A program made the translations under genes and the position numbers. Of a stretch of 64,000 nucleotides of DNA, positions 48,344 through 60,897 are shown one piece after another. The DNA is from Thelonectria olida (Eukaryota > Ascomycota > Sordariomycetes > Hypocreales > Nectriaceae): the NCBI GenBank assembly GCA_020736575.1, contig JAGPYM010000002.1, forward strand, positions 2,046,001-2,110,000, read 5' to 3'. The stretch's first letter is position 1. Each line of letters starts with the position of its first letter. The notes beneath the pieces were generated by a model. The model was not told where the DNA came from, ran no database searches, and worked only from the letters and a program-made list of their open reading frames with translations.

Positions 48344-51300
48344 ATGACGGCCGCAAAGATGCCTCTCATGCTGGACAACCCTATCCAGGTCGGCCTCCAG
48401 GACGTGGACGACCTTTTTGGTGACGCTGTTGGACTTTCTCTTCCTGTCAGGTCTCAGAGCAAATATCTGCACCAAAGGATGGAGGAACTACGAAGTCGCG
48501 GATGTTGCCAGTAAGGAGACCCCCCTTTCCTTTCAAATACGTCCGGAATTTGGCTGCTAATCCCATCGCAGAGCGGTAGCTTGGTCCAGAACTGGAACCA
48601 TTGCCTCCATCACCTCGGATGGACTGAGCGTTGAGCTTCGTTATCTGCAACGAAATACCAAAGATGGCTCCTGGGATCTCAGTGATCCGACTGTCTGCCA
48701 CCTCGTAAAGGGCACTCCGTCAATCCCCATCGTGCATTTGGCGTGGGCTGCTACCAGTATCCCTGACTTGGCCGTCATTGACGCCATCGGAAGGGTTACC
48801 ATCATGAGCTTTTCGATATGTGTTGACCATCCTTACCTACAGAGGAAGTGGGATGGGGATTCGATTGACGACATGCATGCCGTCATGGGTGCTTACTGGC
48901 TTAACATCTCGACATCAAATCAGCAGGTAAGAGAACATGTCTGTGACGAAATATGCACTTGTTCTAACTTTTCAAGCCGTACAATGTCATGTATGGACCG
49001 GCCAACAAGCATGGAAATGGGTACACGTACGAAAGTTCGTTCGCCCACGTTGCCGGGCCTACGCATCCAAACCCTGGGAAAAGTGCTCTACTTACTGTCA
49101 CGGCAAATGGTAGCCTCAGGATGATCTGGTCTCAGAACACGAATCGGGTCGAGGAGACCACGATCGAACTTGAAAGTGTCAACTCATCCGAGGATCAAGT
49201 CACGCACGCATCTTTTGCTTCGGAGAAGAGTAAGACTTCAAACGCGCAGACCCAGATCTATACTAACATGCATAGGACACTTACTTCTCGCTCTTGCTAC
49301 AAATTCGAAACAGCTCAGGCTTGCTCGAATCGAGATCCAGTGGGGTATACCAGCTCAGGCCGAAAAGGGTGGCTCTCAACAGGCTAGAGCCTTGAATCCC
49401 TCTCTGCAGGAGAAACACTTGGCTACCACCAACTGGTTGCAAGGCGGAACCATTGACACAAGCCAAGATGCCTCCATGTCTGAGCTGACCCACCTCGAAC
49501 TTCTCCCGTCCTTGCTGGACAGTACGGGGAAGAACACAGTTCCACCCATCGTGGTTGCTATCAAGTCCCGTGCTACGATCGAAGGTTCTTACCAGATGGC
49601 GCAGAGTGTTCTTGATCGCTGGGAACTTGTTGAACAAAAGCAAAACCTGTACCCTGCCTTTGAGCAGCTGGGTAATCGTCGTAATAGCATCTCTTCAGAT
49701 GTGCCGGCCTCCCTACAGCTCCGCAAAATTCCCTCTATCGTCATAAACAAAGTTGTCATTGGATTTCATACTATTCATTTCGGAAAGGTATTGGTTTTGG
49801 CTTTCGCCGACGGCTCGGTCGAGTATCGAGATCGGTATACGTTTGAGGAGCTTTATACCACCGAGGACCTCCTGAAGGTGACAAGTCTCCGGCAGGTGGG
49901 ATGGAATTTCGCTGATGATGGCCCCTGTAAGTCTCTTGGTCTTCGTCTTGGTTTGCTCTACTCACAATCGACAAGGCCAACAAGTTGCGTTCTCTCCCAC
50001 CTATTGCTCAATGGTCCAGTTGAGCGACGACGGGAGGTTGAGGTGGAACAAATTGCAATTTCCGTTGGGCGATATTGGGAATTCTATGCAAGATGGTATG
50101 TCACAAACGTCGAGCATCTCAATGGCACCATCTGACAGAATTCAGCTCACTACGCCGGCAGCATCGCGGGTTTGACCGTAAACTCAGCCCCCGCAATGTA
50201 TTATCAGAATAACTACGACGACCTTCTTGCTATTGCACGAACTTACACGGCAAAGAAGAGTACGTTTTTTTCTCGATTCAGACGTTGGAATACTAGGAAA
50301 TCTGACAAAAGTAGGATTCACACAGGACTTCATCTCCGAGCTTATTAGAATCCTCAAGATCGGAGTTGATTACTCGGAAGATACGCACCATGACTCTCTT
50401 GTCCGAAATGGATCGTTGCAATCGTGCTTGAGCATCATGAACGCTCTGGGGTACCGGGGAGAATTCAACACCCGCTCCTTCCAGGGCAAGTTCTCAATGT
50501 TGTCGCTCAATGTGCGAAACGTGGTCGTCCTGATCACCATTGCGAGTAATACTCCGTTGACTATCAAGGAAAAGCTGAGTCCGCTTGACGAACCTGGTAT
50601 GTAGCCACACACTTTCATGGTGGGAAGGCCTTAGCTAACGCCACTGTTCAGAGGTAGTTGAGACTCTAGCCGGCTGTGCGAAGTGGTCCTTGGACTTGCT
50701 TGCATGGCTGATCGATTGTCTTTTTGAGCTGCTGAACGATGACACGTTCATGGAACTCCTCGCACCACCACGCTTCAGCGAGATTGCGCCTTACTTACAC
50801 CACAGAAACAACATATCTCTCCACTTCCTGTTGAGTTCATCCAGCCGAGGATTCCTGTCCGCGATATGTCGTCGGCTAGGTCATTTGGAAGCTCTGAGTA
50901 CGAGAGCCATTGACTTCTACAGGAGGACATCAGTGGATCCGTCGTCATCAGGCAAACCGGTTCCTCGATTGCAGCAAGCCTACCGCAGGATGCAACAAGT
51001 TACATCTTCAGGTCTAGTCAAGGTGGCAGAGTTTGAGAAGTTACTGACTGGTCTCGGCAATGACATTCGGCAAGCGTACCAGACGTACCTCCCTGCGCTG
51101 GTTAAAGCCCAGCAGAATCCTCCTCAGGGGAAGCAGATTGACATAGCGATGAAGTCGACCCGAATACAGTTCGAATTGGCATTGCTCCTGTCAGCATCGC
51201 CTCCTCCTGCGTTCCTGCAAGTCATGATGAAGTTCTTCAACAAGGATCTCAAGGCGTTCCGAAGCCTCACGGATCCTGCGCAGCTATTCTTTGCCGATTA

Positions 51301-51559
51301 CGACCTACTCGAGGTGCAGGACGACAAACGAAGCTTAGCGGCGAAGAAGGCAAAAGTGGTGACCTTTGTCGATGTGTTCAAGCGCATAGAGGTCAAGCCA
51401 TCGCCAGCGCAACAGTGGCGAAGGTGCACTCGATGCGCCGCTGTGATGGAGGACGTGTTTGGAAGCCGCCCTGGATACACTTTTGTATTGGGCCAGCAAC
51501 GAAAGTGCGCGTGCGGTGGACATTGGGCTCTCTTGCACCTAGACAAACAGCTGTCTTGA
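48344..51559 (+). CDS. med16: Mediator complex subunit 16 (MED16/Sin4)
   Basis: A tail-module subunit of Mediator, linking activators to RNA polymerase II. Eight exons: 48344-48510, 48572-48926, 48977-49229, 49276-49926, 49976-50095, 50146-50259, 50315-50596, 50652-51559; introns are 46-61 nt and the sum is exactly 949 codons plus stop. The N terminus (MPLMLDNPIQV, DDLFGDAVGLSLP, then GCCQAVAWSRTGTIASIT) is the fungal MED16 signature and opens a WD40-like propeller (VHLAWAATSIPDLAVIDAIGRVTIMSF, ALLTVTANGSLRMIW, VLVLAFADGSVEYRD, VAFSPTYCSMVQLSDDGRLRW). The second half is helical (WSLDLLAWLIDCLFELL). The C terminus has a zinc-ribbon-like Cys set, CTRCAAV...RKCACGGHW. A second ATG five codons in (48359) could be the true start. 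Confidence 0.92.
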
Positions 51560-54500
51560 GGATATATATCTTTCCAGGTCTTTGAGGGGTTACAACGCAC
51601 TGTTTGAACTTTGGGCGTTTATTGTTTTGGGTCACGGAGCTGAGGTGGTGGCTATATTATGGCGTTTTTGTATTTGATTTACATTATTGATTCATTAAAT
51701 AGGTATATAAAAAATGCATTGGTTGGGAGATCCAATGAATGCATGTATGTGACAGTGATGATAGGTGAGGACAATGCTAGGTGTCTTTCGTGCAATCGCC
51801 GGGAGGGTGACGGATTGGCCTATTTCCTCGACAGCAACGACGTCTCATGGTTAGAGGTTATCGCAGCACAGCTCTGGTTTAGTACATGGGAGGGATGATT
51901 TGTAAGGCTGCAAAGAATGAAGTCTGGCCCAAGTCGAGCTGGAGGGGCCATGAGACAGTTCCTGACGGGATGGCCAATCACACATGCTACGCCGCAATGT
52001 TTTTCCATGGTTCAAACAAGTCTCGGCATTCGTACATTGCCCTAGAGAACGGTCAGGATGGTGGGCGGGTGAGACACAACATGACGGACAGAAAACCCAT
52101 GATGGGTTGACAGCCTGGTTTCCGGGGAACCGGGGGGGGGATTGTAAGACACATGAGTGTGCCGCAGCCATTTCGGGATGAGTGGCATGGCAATGCGAAT
52201 AATTACAAAAAAAAATATTCCGAGTCTTGCCCCATGATGTCCAGTGTCTGGATGCTGAACCGATCTACCAAGTTATCGAGCAGTCACACAATCTCACAAC
52301 GTGCAAAGCTGAACCAATCGAGCGATAGTGATGCAAGCGAAGGTACCCTATAGGCGCCGAGTTTCCGCTTTGGGCAATGTGATGAGACAACTTGACGAGG
52401 GGGCTAGCTGAAGAGTGTGGAGTGTCTGCTTGTACCCAGACTCGGAGCTGGGTAACGTGATGATGCTGAATGGGGTCTCGAAGATGTGAGTGGGCATTGA
52501 AGATTCGTCACTTTTTTGTATTCGCAAACACGGCGGCGATAAAGCTTGCTTGTCATGGATTGACGTGGCCTGGAAACGTCGTTTGCGCGGTTGGCGCCAC
52601 AGCATGACTCCTATGCAGAGGTAGAAGCCGACCCCTGGAGATATTCAGGGTGCATCTGAGTGTCGTTCCGTTAGACTTTAGAATCACGAGTCTTTCGGTC
52701 GGCAGTTTACGAATAAGCGCTCAATGGTGGCTAGGGATCTCTCGAGAGGATGTGGCGGTGAGGCGCTCATTAATCAACGGGCAAATGACGACAGTCGAAC
52801 ATGCTCATGTCTCTCGGTTCATCGGTTGCCATCAGGAACCATCGATAAATAAAGCGCCCCCTTTCTAAAGCCAGAAACGGCAACGGCTGGTTGGCGGCGA
52901 TAGATAGTTAATTAGACTAGAGGTCGTTTTGGGCTGTGTGGGCCTTTGAATTGAGATTCGTCCATGTCTTGGATTGGACTGTTGACATTCGGCGTCTTTG
53001 CTGCTTACTCGGCAACGTGTATGAGAGGGCCCAAAGGCACGAAGAGCTTCAGGTGAGAGGGTCATCGAACGATGCTCGGCAATGGCGAGGACAGACCTGA
53101 ATATTCGGCTCGAGATGGAAGATGGATAGGCGGAATTGGCTTGACGGATCTTGTGTGACTGGGAGATGGGGGCGACTTGGCGTTCTGGGGGAACCAGGGG
53201 ACAGAGATGAGGGTCACGTTGGCGATATGACGGTTCAGGGGTCTTGTGAAGATGTACGAATAAGATGCAGACATACTATGTACTACCTTAGGTAAGTATA
53301 GTACATGACGAACAAGTACCACGATGACTCCTAGGCGCCGAGAGTACAAGGCACGATCGCCGGATCAATGCTACGAAGATGCATGAACTGCGCATGAATA
53401 TGGCATCAAAGCCGATGGATGGATGGGCGGTGTAATAGATCGATCCATCACAGATTCATGGATAAAGACAAGAAGCCGTAGCGAGATGGATGCTCAGGGT
53501 TGCGGCGCTAGGAGGCTCCTGCCGTACAGTTGCATCCCGAATCAATGTCGACGAGTTGCTGTCGTTCGTCTGCCGCCGGAACAAGGGCGATACATAATTA
53601 AGCCCTCGATCCGAGAGAAGCCAGGGGAGGGGGTGAGTCAAGCGAGGAAGAACTCGACATGTTCGCATGGTGCATTATCGAACGGCTGCAGACGATGAGG
53701 CTGCGCCGGTTCGTCGATAGACTGCGAACTAAATGACGGCAGCAAGCTCGCAGAATGCAGAGAGAAGCGTGTGTTGCAAGCCAATGGCTCAAGTCGTGGA
53801 GACGTGTTGCGCAAGAGGGCGCTTAACGGTGATGCGTCGATGGCTGCCAGCGGCTATTCCGGAGGCCCGGCACGTGGAATGCGAGAATGACGATGAATGC
53901 AATGTATGATCCGCATCCGCATCATGTCAGGTACGCAACGGAGTCGGGCGCATAAACTGGGCGGCTACATGCAGAAGCCCGTTTGCGGGAGGGGAGGCTC
54001 AAATGCGATCGAATGGTTGTGAAACGGGTCTGTTTGCTTTTAAACCTCGACGTGTAACCATGATCCCTTCTCTTTGTCTTGTCTTGTCTTGACTTGTCGT
54101 CCAATCCTTTGCAGCTCCAGCGATTGTCTGACACGGCCTCGTCCTCTTCCTTTTTATCGGTCCCTGGTCCCTGTCTAATCTTTACTTGGACCTGTGCTTC
54201 CGTCTTTTCGACAGCCAAACAAGCCACCCAACCAAGCAAGCGCATTGATACGTCAAGTTATGCTTTAAACATTTTAATCAATTCGATTTCATCTGTTTTG
54301 CACATTTCGCTGGATGTTTGGCCCGGTGCCGAGGTAGGGAATTAAATCGTCTCAACTTCAAGCGCCTGTCAGCTCCGCCATCTCACCACCAACCAACTTC
54401 CAGATACCTCCCACGCACAAACATACAGTACAAAGTGCGAAGACGTTGTCCACAATCCAAAGCGAATCAACTGCTAAAGAACAAGGTCGCCGCTGCTAAT

Positions 54501-55546
54501 CAAAAGACTCCCGTCCATCTCACATGGCCACTTTTGCCGCCGTCGCCGCCCACCGTTGATACCCCTGCGATTGGACTTGGCCTTTCTTCCATCAGTGGCG
54601 CGTCACCCTGACCTCTCCTGGACAGGGATCCTTTCCGACCACCACTCCCCCGTTCGCCCAAAGGGGACTGAGACTGAGGGTTCCTGTTCCTGTCCTCTCC
54701 TTGGACGCGCAGGGCTGCCGCGACGCTAACGCAGGAACGCCGCCGACTTTGGTCTGGGGGGCTGGAGGAGCGACCAATGCGATTCATCGACTGCGCAGGT
54801 CATCCCACCACCCCAATTCACTTCAAGGCACGCTCCTCGTTCGCCATCTCAGTGGCTGGTTGATGTGCCTCCCCCCTATTTTCGACCTCCATCTGCTGCT
54901 GGACCTGGTTAGCAGGTGGCTTTCCGGGGTCCTAGTCCGCGTCCCACCGCCGGAATCTCCATTGAACCGCTCATCCTCCCCACTGAGGCTTGCGACTTGG
55001 CGCAGGGGGCCCCGGCCTGTGGCGGCGATACGCACTACTACGTAGTACGTGCGACCGACTCTTCTCAAGTCAATCTTAGCTCAGATTGGAATTGCTCTCC
55101 CTCTTCCGTCTTCCTCTTCCATCCCTCTTCGATTTCTTCTTTTTACGAAGTGGTAATGATCCAAGACCGGCGATAAGACATTCATTGCTGGCTGCCGAGA
55201 ACAGAAGCCCGGGGTCCAACGGCGCAGATACCAGACCAAGCCGTCACACGCCCTTTCCCCGTCTGCCGCCGGACCCTTTCTTTCTTTCTTTTCGCCGTCT
55301 CGTCTCGGCCATCACACCTCGATTCATCCCACACTCATCCCACACACAACACACACCCCCTGCCTCTTTTCCTATCAGCTATCACTCCGCCTTTCTTTGC
55401 TTTCCTCGTGCTGGGTTGTGTCTTCTCGTGTCCATTGACCATCGGTCTTTGTGCAAGTCACAACAGCCAACCGCTACGTACCACACGCTCTCCTCCGCCT
55501 CAAGAGCTACCTTGCGACGGCGTCTTCTCATCCCATCTCGCCAAAT
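51560..55546. other. 4-kb gene-poor region with long leader of the coiled-coil gene
   Basis: No supported gene between MED16 and the coiled-coil protein gene, both plus strand. From about 54.0 kb the plus strand becomes pyrimidine-rich, as in long fungal 5' leaders. A 12-bp palindrome TACTACGTAGTA lies at about 55035, and an ACCTTAGGTAAG motif near 53284. Confidence 0.4.
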
Positions 55547-58500
55547 ATGGAACCCGCCCTGGCCGCCGTCCCTGGCACCGGGGCCCCGTTACCGCCTTCA
55601 GGTTCATCGTCGGACTCTGATACCAACTCTGATACAACTCCTCAAAGTCCCTCCGACCCTCACCCTCACCCTCACGCTCCTGAACCTCCATCTCCATCTA
55701 CTACATCTCCGTCAGCCCACCACCTGAGTAACACCCACCGTCCGCTCCCCTCCGTCTCGCCTAGGATCGCTGCCGCTCACTCGAGATCTCAAACTCTCGA
55801 CCAACTGCCCAGCTCCTCCAGCCCTACCGAGTCTGTTCACTCTCATTCTGGAAAGCCCATCAAGCGAAAGCCTTTGTCATTAACCGCATCGGCCCTGGCT
55901 CTTCGTTTCTCTTCTTCGGGCTCATCTCTGCCATCCCCCCTCGAGCTCCCCAAACCGGAGCAGAGGTTTGCGAGGTCTTGCTTGGTGGACAGTCCCACAC
56001 TATACGAGTTCTCTCCTGCCGCCCGCGCATTACCGCCGGCGAGCCAGTAAGTGCCCCCCTTTGCTCGACGAATGCCATTCATGATTGCGACCCTGCCATT
56101 GCGATATTGTAGCTAACTGGAATCCTGTCGCAAAAGCCTTGACGACGCGACTCTGGCTTCCCACGACGCGGACTCAATCGAGCCGCAACACATTCCAAAG
56201 CCCGCTCCCAGTCCCTCCTCAGGGTCCGACTTTTCTGACGTGCTCGACGGGTATGACGATCTGATCCCAGACAACAAATCAGAGTCTCCATCCATCCAGC
56301 CTGAGACCATAGTGGAGGAGGCACAGTCCAACAAAGACAAGGACGAGAAACCCGATACCAACGACGACAAAGAGCACGCGCCCAACAAAGAGGACTCTGC
56401 CGAAGATTCAGACTCTGACGCAACCTCTATTTATTCTGATATTTCTAATTCTAATCACCCCCCAGTCCCCATGTTAGCTCCAAGGCCGACCCCTCCACAT
56501 CTTAAACTTGATCAAGTTTCTATATCGGCACCTCAAGACGAGCATCAGTTGGATTCCGCGCAATCGCCGCAACTGGGACAATTGAATACATCACCCCAAC
56601 TCAACAAACCCTTGCCTAGATCACCTGGGCCAACATCCTCGCTGCCCAAATCACCCGGGCCGGCATCCCCTTTTGCTTCCCTCTTCGGTTGGGGAGCACC
56701 TTCGCCTTCGGCCACCGAGTTTTCCGTTTCCACACCCGTCTCGCCTTTGAGAGGCGGCGCGGCAAATGATACCCCATACACAACTACCTCAAGTTTCTCG
56801 GAAGGCTCCAAGGGTCATCCGAATGCATACGGATACCCCGAATCCTATTCATCGACACCACCACCCTCCCCAACTGCACAAATCGAAGAAATGGAAGAAG
56901 AATTGAAGGCTATCAGCGTCGAGCTGGCCTCCTCAATCCGTCGCGAGATGGATTTGGAGGACCTAGTCGATCGACTACAAGAGCAAATGAACAACCCTCA
57001 AGCCCCTGGTAAGAGGAGCAGTGACTACTTCTCCGACTCTGGTTATAGTTCAGCCAAGATGAGCGAAAGTGACCAGTCCAGTCGCGAGGAGATTGAAAAG
57101 ATTCAACGAAGATCAGAACAAGAAAAGGCTTCGATTCGGCTGGAACTCACAAACAAACTTCAAGATGAGAGAGGCCGCCGAAAAGCCCTCGACCAGCAGA
57201 TTAAGCATCTCGCGGAGAGGGCATCTCACATGGACATCGCCGAGATCAACAACTTGGACGCCAACGGACGACTTAAGGATCTCGAGACTACCTGCGGCGA
57301 CCTTAGGAGGCGACTCTCGGAAGAACGCACGGTTAAGAGCAACCTCGAGGATCTCTTCAAAGCCATCAAGGGCGAGCTGCAGGACGCTTGCAATGAGCGA
57401 GACAACTTGCGGGACGAAGTGCTCCCTCAGCTGAGAGCTCGCGTTGAAGGTCTTGAAACCGAGGCTGCCGAATATTCCAACTTGACGTATGAGTCAAGCA
57501 AGATGCAACAGGAGCTACAAATGCTCAGAAGGGAGAACGATACATTGCGACAAACAGCCATGCCTGGCACATCGACACCTCCCTTGAACCGTATGTCTCG
57601 CGCCATGTCCGGCGGCCTTTCTAGGTCTAACTCGGTAGCCACCGGCTCGTTCCGGGGCCAGCGACCCCCTGCACTTCAGCTCTCCCGGTCTAGCAGCGTT
57701 AAGAACGTTCAGAACGAGTCTCGCGAAGCTCTCTCGGAGAGGCTCAAGGATGTCGAGGCTCAGAGGGACGCTCTCCATAGCACCCTCAAGAACTTGCTTG
57801 AGCGGCAGGAACTCCAGAACCGCGAGAACGGAAAGAAGATTCGCATTCTTCAGACGGAGCGCGAGAGACTCTTGTCGGCTTCGCCCCGAAGAGGAGGCTT
57901 CGAACGCGATATTGCTAATCTACGAACCGAGATCAACGTGCTTCGCCGAAGAGCCGAAGACGCCCTCATGGAGAAGTATCAGGTGGAAATGGGTCTCCAA
58001 GGTCTCAAGCTTGACCTCGATAGAGCCGAGGAAGAAATTGCGCTTCTCCGTGATCTTCTCAAGGAGAAGGATATCCTGATTCCCGAGTCGTTTGCTCGGT
58101 CTAGCGGCTCGAGCAATGCAAGCGGCACCTTTGGCAGCTCGGGAGCTCTGGTTACGTCAGAGTCACTTAAGAAGGCTTATGGGGAGTTGCAGGCCGCGTA
58201 TGCCGAATCATTGGAGCGCATCAAGGAGCTTCAACTTGAGACTAACTCTGATGAGAAGACTCAACTGGCTATGGAGCGACTTGAGCGTACCCTATCCGTC
58301 GCTGTTACTGAGCGCGATGCTGCCAAGCACGAAATTGACGCCTTGAAGACTCAAATCGACAACTCCAGTGCTGGCGAGACGAAGACGCTTGAGAGCGAAC
58401 AGGCCCTTGCCGATGAACTCAGCGATTCGGCTCGCCGCGTGGGGGAACTTGCCGCTCAGGTTCAGAAACAGCTTGCCAACAATGCTGAGCTTCGGGAGCG

Positions 58501-59068
58501 TCTTACTGCTACGGTTATGCGCGGCGAGAGTGATCGCAAGGTCAACTCTGACCGCATTGCTGACCTGCAAGTTCGCCTCAAATCGATGGAAGATCAGCTC
58601 ATGGCTGCCCAGACTGCCTCGGAGGAACGCGTGACTCGACACGAAGAGGAGCTTGCCGCGATGCGAGAGGCTCACAATGAGCAGCTTCGCCGCATGAACA
58701 GCAGCCCCGGTCTGGGAGGAATGCGATCGCCCGGTCTCAGGTCTCCCCGTAAGCCTTCGCTTCTGAGCCCGATCTCGCCGAGATTCCCCATTTCCCCCCG
58801 CATCCACCCCGAGCAGAGCTTCGAGGATGCTGCTCAGATGAACGTCCTTCGGGAGCGTGTCTCGGAGCTTGAAAAGGCCCTCGATGATGCCGAGAACGAG
58901 ATGCAAGAAGTCGTGGCTAAGATGAGCGCTGCGCAGATCGAGGTACTGAACCTACAAGAGGAGCGAGAGGAGGCTGTGCGGGAGACTCGCAAGCTGCAAC
59001 GAATTCTGGAGGAGGAGCAGATGAAGTCGTTTGAACAACGGTTCAAGACATTGAGCACTGTTGCTTAA
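55547..59068 (+). CDS. Large coiled-coil protein, 1,143 aa
   Basis: Not assigned to a named family. Exons 55547-56046 and 56137-59068, with a 90-nt intron (branch GCTAACT), sum to 1,143 codons plus stop. The first 370 residues are disordered and rich in Ser, Pro and acidic residues (DSDTNSDTTPQSP, repeated SPGP in LPRSPGPTSSLPKSPGP). From about residue 380 long heptad coiled coils dominate (IEEMEEELKAISVELASSIR, LEDLVDRLQEQMN, and on to the end), broken by a Ser/Arg-rich hinge near residue 630 (RMSRAMSGGLSRSNSV). Another break of SPR/SPI repeats (SPGLRSPRKPSLLSPISPRF) lies near residue 1050, then a last coil ending EQRFKTLS. This layout suits a cytoskeletal, septal or vesicle-tethering protein; Uso1-like annotation would be based on coil content only. 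The many SP sites suggest kinase control. Confidence 0.85.
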
Positions 59069-59965
59069 AGAGGAGGAGTAACAAAACGGGACGACCCCAC
59101 GGCGGCGGAGTATTGAATGGAGTGTTGCATTTAGCGAAACGGAGTTGCCATGGGTTTCCTTACCTTTCTTTGGATTACATTCACACGAGCCTGGCGAAGG
59201 GACGCCGGCCGTACATACAAGCTCGGGCTGTTGTACAGCCTTTGGAGTAGAGCTAGGTTTGGGCATCAACTTGGATTACTAGCATGCGCCGACACGCGCA
59301 CACATTGGGAACATGTGGTTGCTTGGAGGAGTCGTCTTTTTTTGCACACGCCCACAGGTCACGCAAGTTACATACGCGGATCATATATATTTGGCGGAAC
59401 AATTGGTATATAATGTCTTGTATCACAGCCTGACTCTTTGTATAGGTAGAGTTGGGGTCGACGGGGACTGGACTGGCTGTATATATAGGTAGTTGACTGT
59501 CAGTGGCATAGTTTATAGGTAGAGGTGTGTATGCTAAGATTGGCTGAGACTGAGCATCTCAGCATGTTAATACTTACCTAAGTACCTAGGTACCTATGTC
59601 TGGTGATAAATTATCGTCGAGATCTTCCTTCTCTTTGATAACCCCGTGTCTATGCACCTTCTCTCTAGGTCGCTTTCCAGTTGCCTTGTTTCGTGCTTGT
59701 TCCAGTTATCCTCTGGTTGTCACTGCCATTAACATTTAATAGTCATTGTAAGGTTGTGAGGAAAGAAGAGACCGACTGGGCTGTTTACTTGTATTCATTA
59801 GGTACCTATATATACGACATGACAGTTGTTCAACAGCTCCTCCTCCTCCGCCATCTTCAACATTTCTTTACTCACGTCTCAAACATCATTGTGGCACCCA
59901 TCTTTTCATTCAGCCAAATAACTATACCGTTTGGATCTCATCTTCGCCTACGACCATTTTCAAAC
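59069..59965. other. Intergenic region with clustered ACCTAGGTA motifs
   Basis: 897 bp between same-strand genes. Near 59574-59597 the sequence TTACCTAAGTACCTAGGTACC contains several copies of the dispersed motif, and another AGGTACCTATATA lies near 59800. No coding region. Confidence 0.45.
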
Positions 59966-60897
59966 ATGCTCTCGTGGAGAGCACACCTCTTCTTTTGGGC
60001 CCTCGCCCTCGCCTCGCTCCCCGTCGCTATACTTCGCGAACGCTTCCGACATGTTCTACCCGGCTTCCTTGGCGACACCTTGATCGAAAACGTTCTCCCC
60101 GTGCTTGCCTTCACTGCCATGTTCTCTCCCCTGCGGGGGATGCGTTGGACTTACTGTCTGTGCTTGGGGTGTCTCTGCGTCGCCTCGCATGACATGGCAT
60201 CCGGAATAGGGTTTGTGGGGAGGATGCCCTCGGGGATGGCGGAGATGGATCAAGAAGGGAAAAGGATGATGGTTGCGCAGGTGCTAGCAGCGTTCATGGT
60301 GCTCGGGTTTCTAGAACCCTTGCGTCGAAATGTAAGTGCTCCCTCGAAAGGCACTGGCTAGGATGAGGGGAGACAGGGGTTGCTAACTCGATTTTAGAGA
60401 CCAGAGATTGAGATGTACGGAGCCGGCATGTTATTGGTGTGGCCATTGCGAGCAACTGCTCAAGGACGTCTGCGCGGCAAACTCCTGGCACTCGTTACCT
60501 TCGCTATACTGGATCGTTGGGTTCTGAGCAATCGCGCTTGGTTCCCAGCGGACCTTGGGAAACGGGCGAGCTATGTCCACGCATGGCTGCTAATCACGCC
60601 GCTCCTCGATGTTGGCGAAACGGTACGATGACTAATATTATGTATCCTCGAAGAGCGGCGGGAACGAACATGACAAGCTGACGATGGCAGCTTTTTTACA
60701 CTGCCTATAACTTCACCCACCCGGGATGGCGGAGAGCAAGAACCAGACTCATCCGCAAGCGAGGTTGGATGAACTGGTTGCTGTTGAATGCCGCCCTGCT
60801 GGCCTGCTGGATCGCCTGGTGGCGCATGACGGGGATTTTGGATCGTCTCGTCAATTCGGGGAAGGCACCACCTGCCAAAGCATCGTTCTTTTCATAA
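59966..60897 (+). CDS. Hypothetical multipass membrane protein, 265 aa
   Basis: Unrecognised. Exons 59966-60331, 60398-60622 and 60691-60897, with introns of 66 and 68 nt, all phase 0, sum to 265 codons plus stop. The start MLSWRAHLFFWALALASLPVAILRER gives a membrane segment directly at the N terminus. Further hydrophobic segments are LIENVLPVLAFTAMF, WTYCLCLGCLCVASH, MVAQVLAAFMVLGFLEPL, GAGMLLVWPLRA, LLALVTFAILDRWV, YVHAWLLITPLLDV and WLLLNAALLACWIAWW, so seven to eight spans. Loops are short and basic (HPGWRRARTRLIRKRGW). No catalytic or transport motif is recognisable. In-frame splicing across two consensus introns supports a real gene. The open frame extends upstream to 59681, but the first good ATG with a hydrophobic start is 59966. 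Confidence 0.72.
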
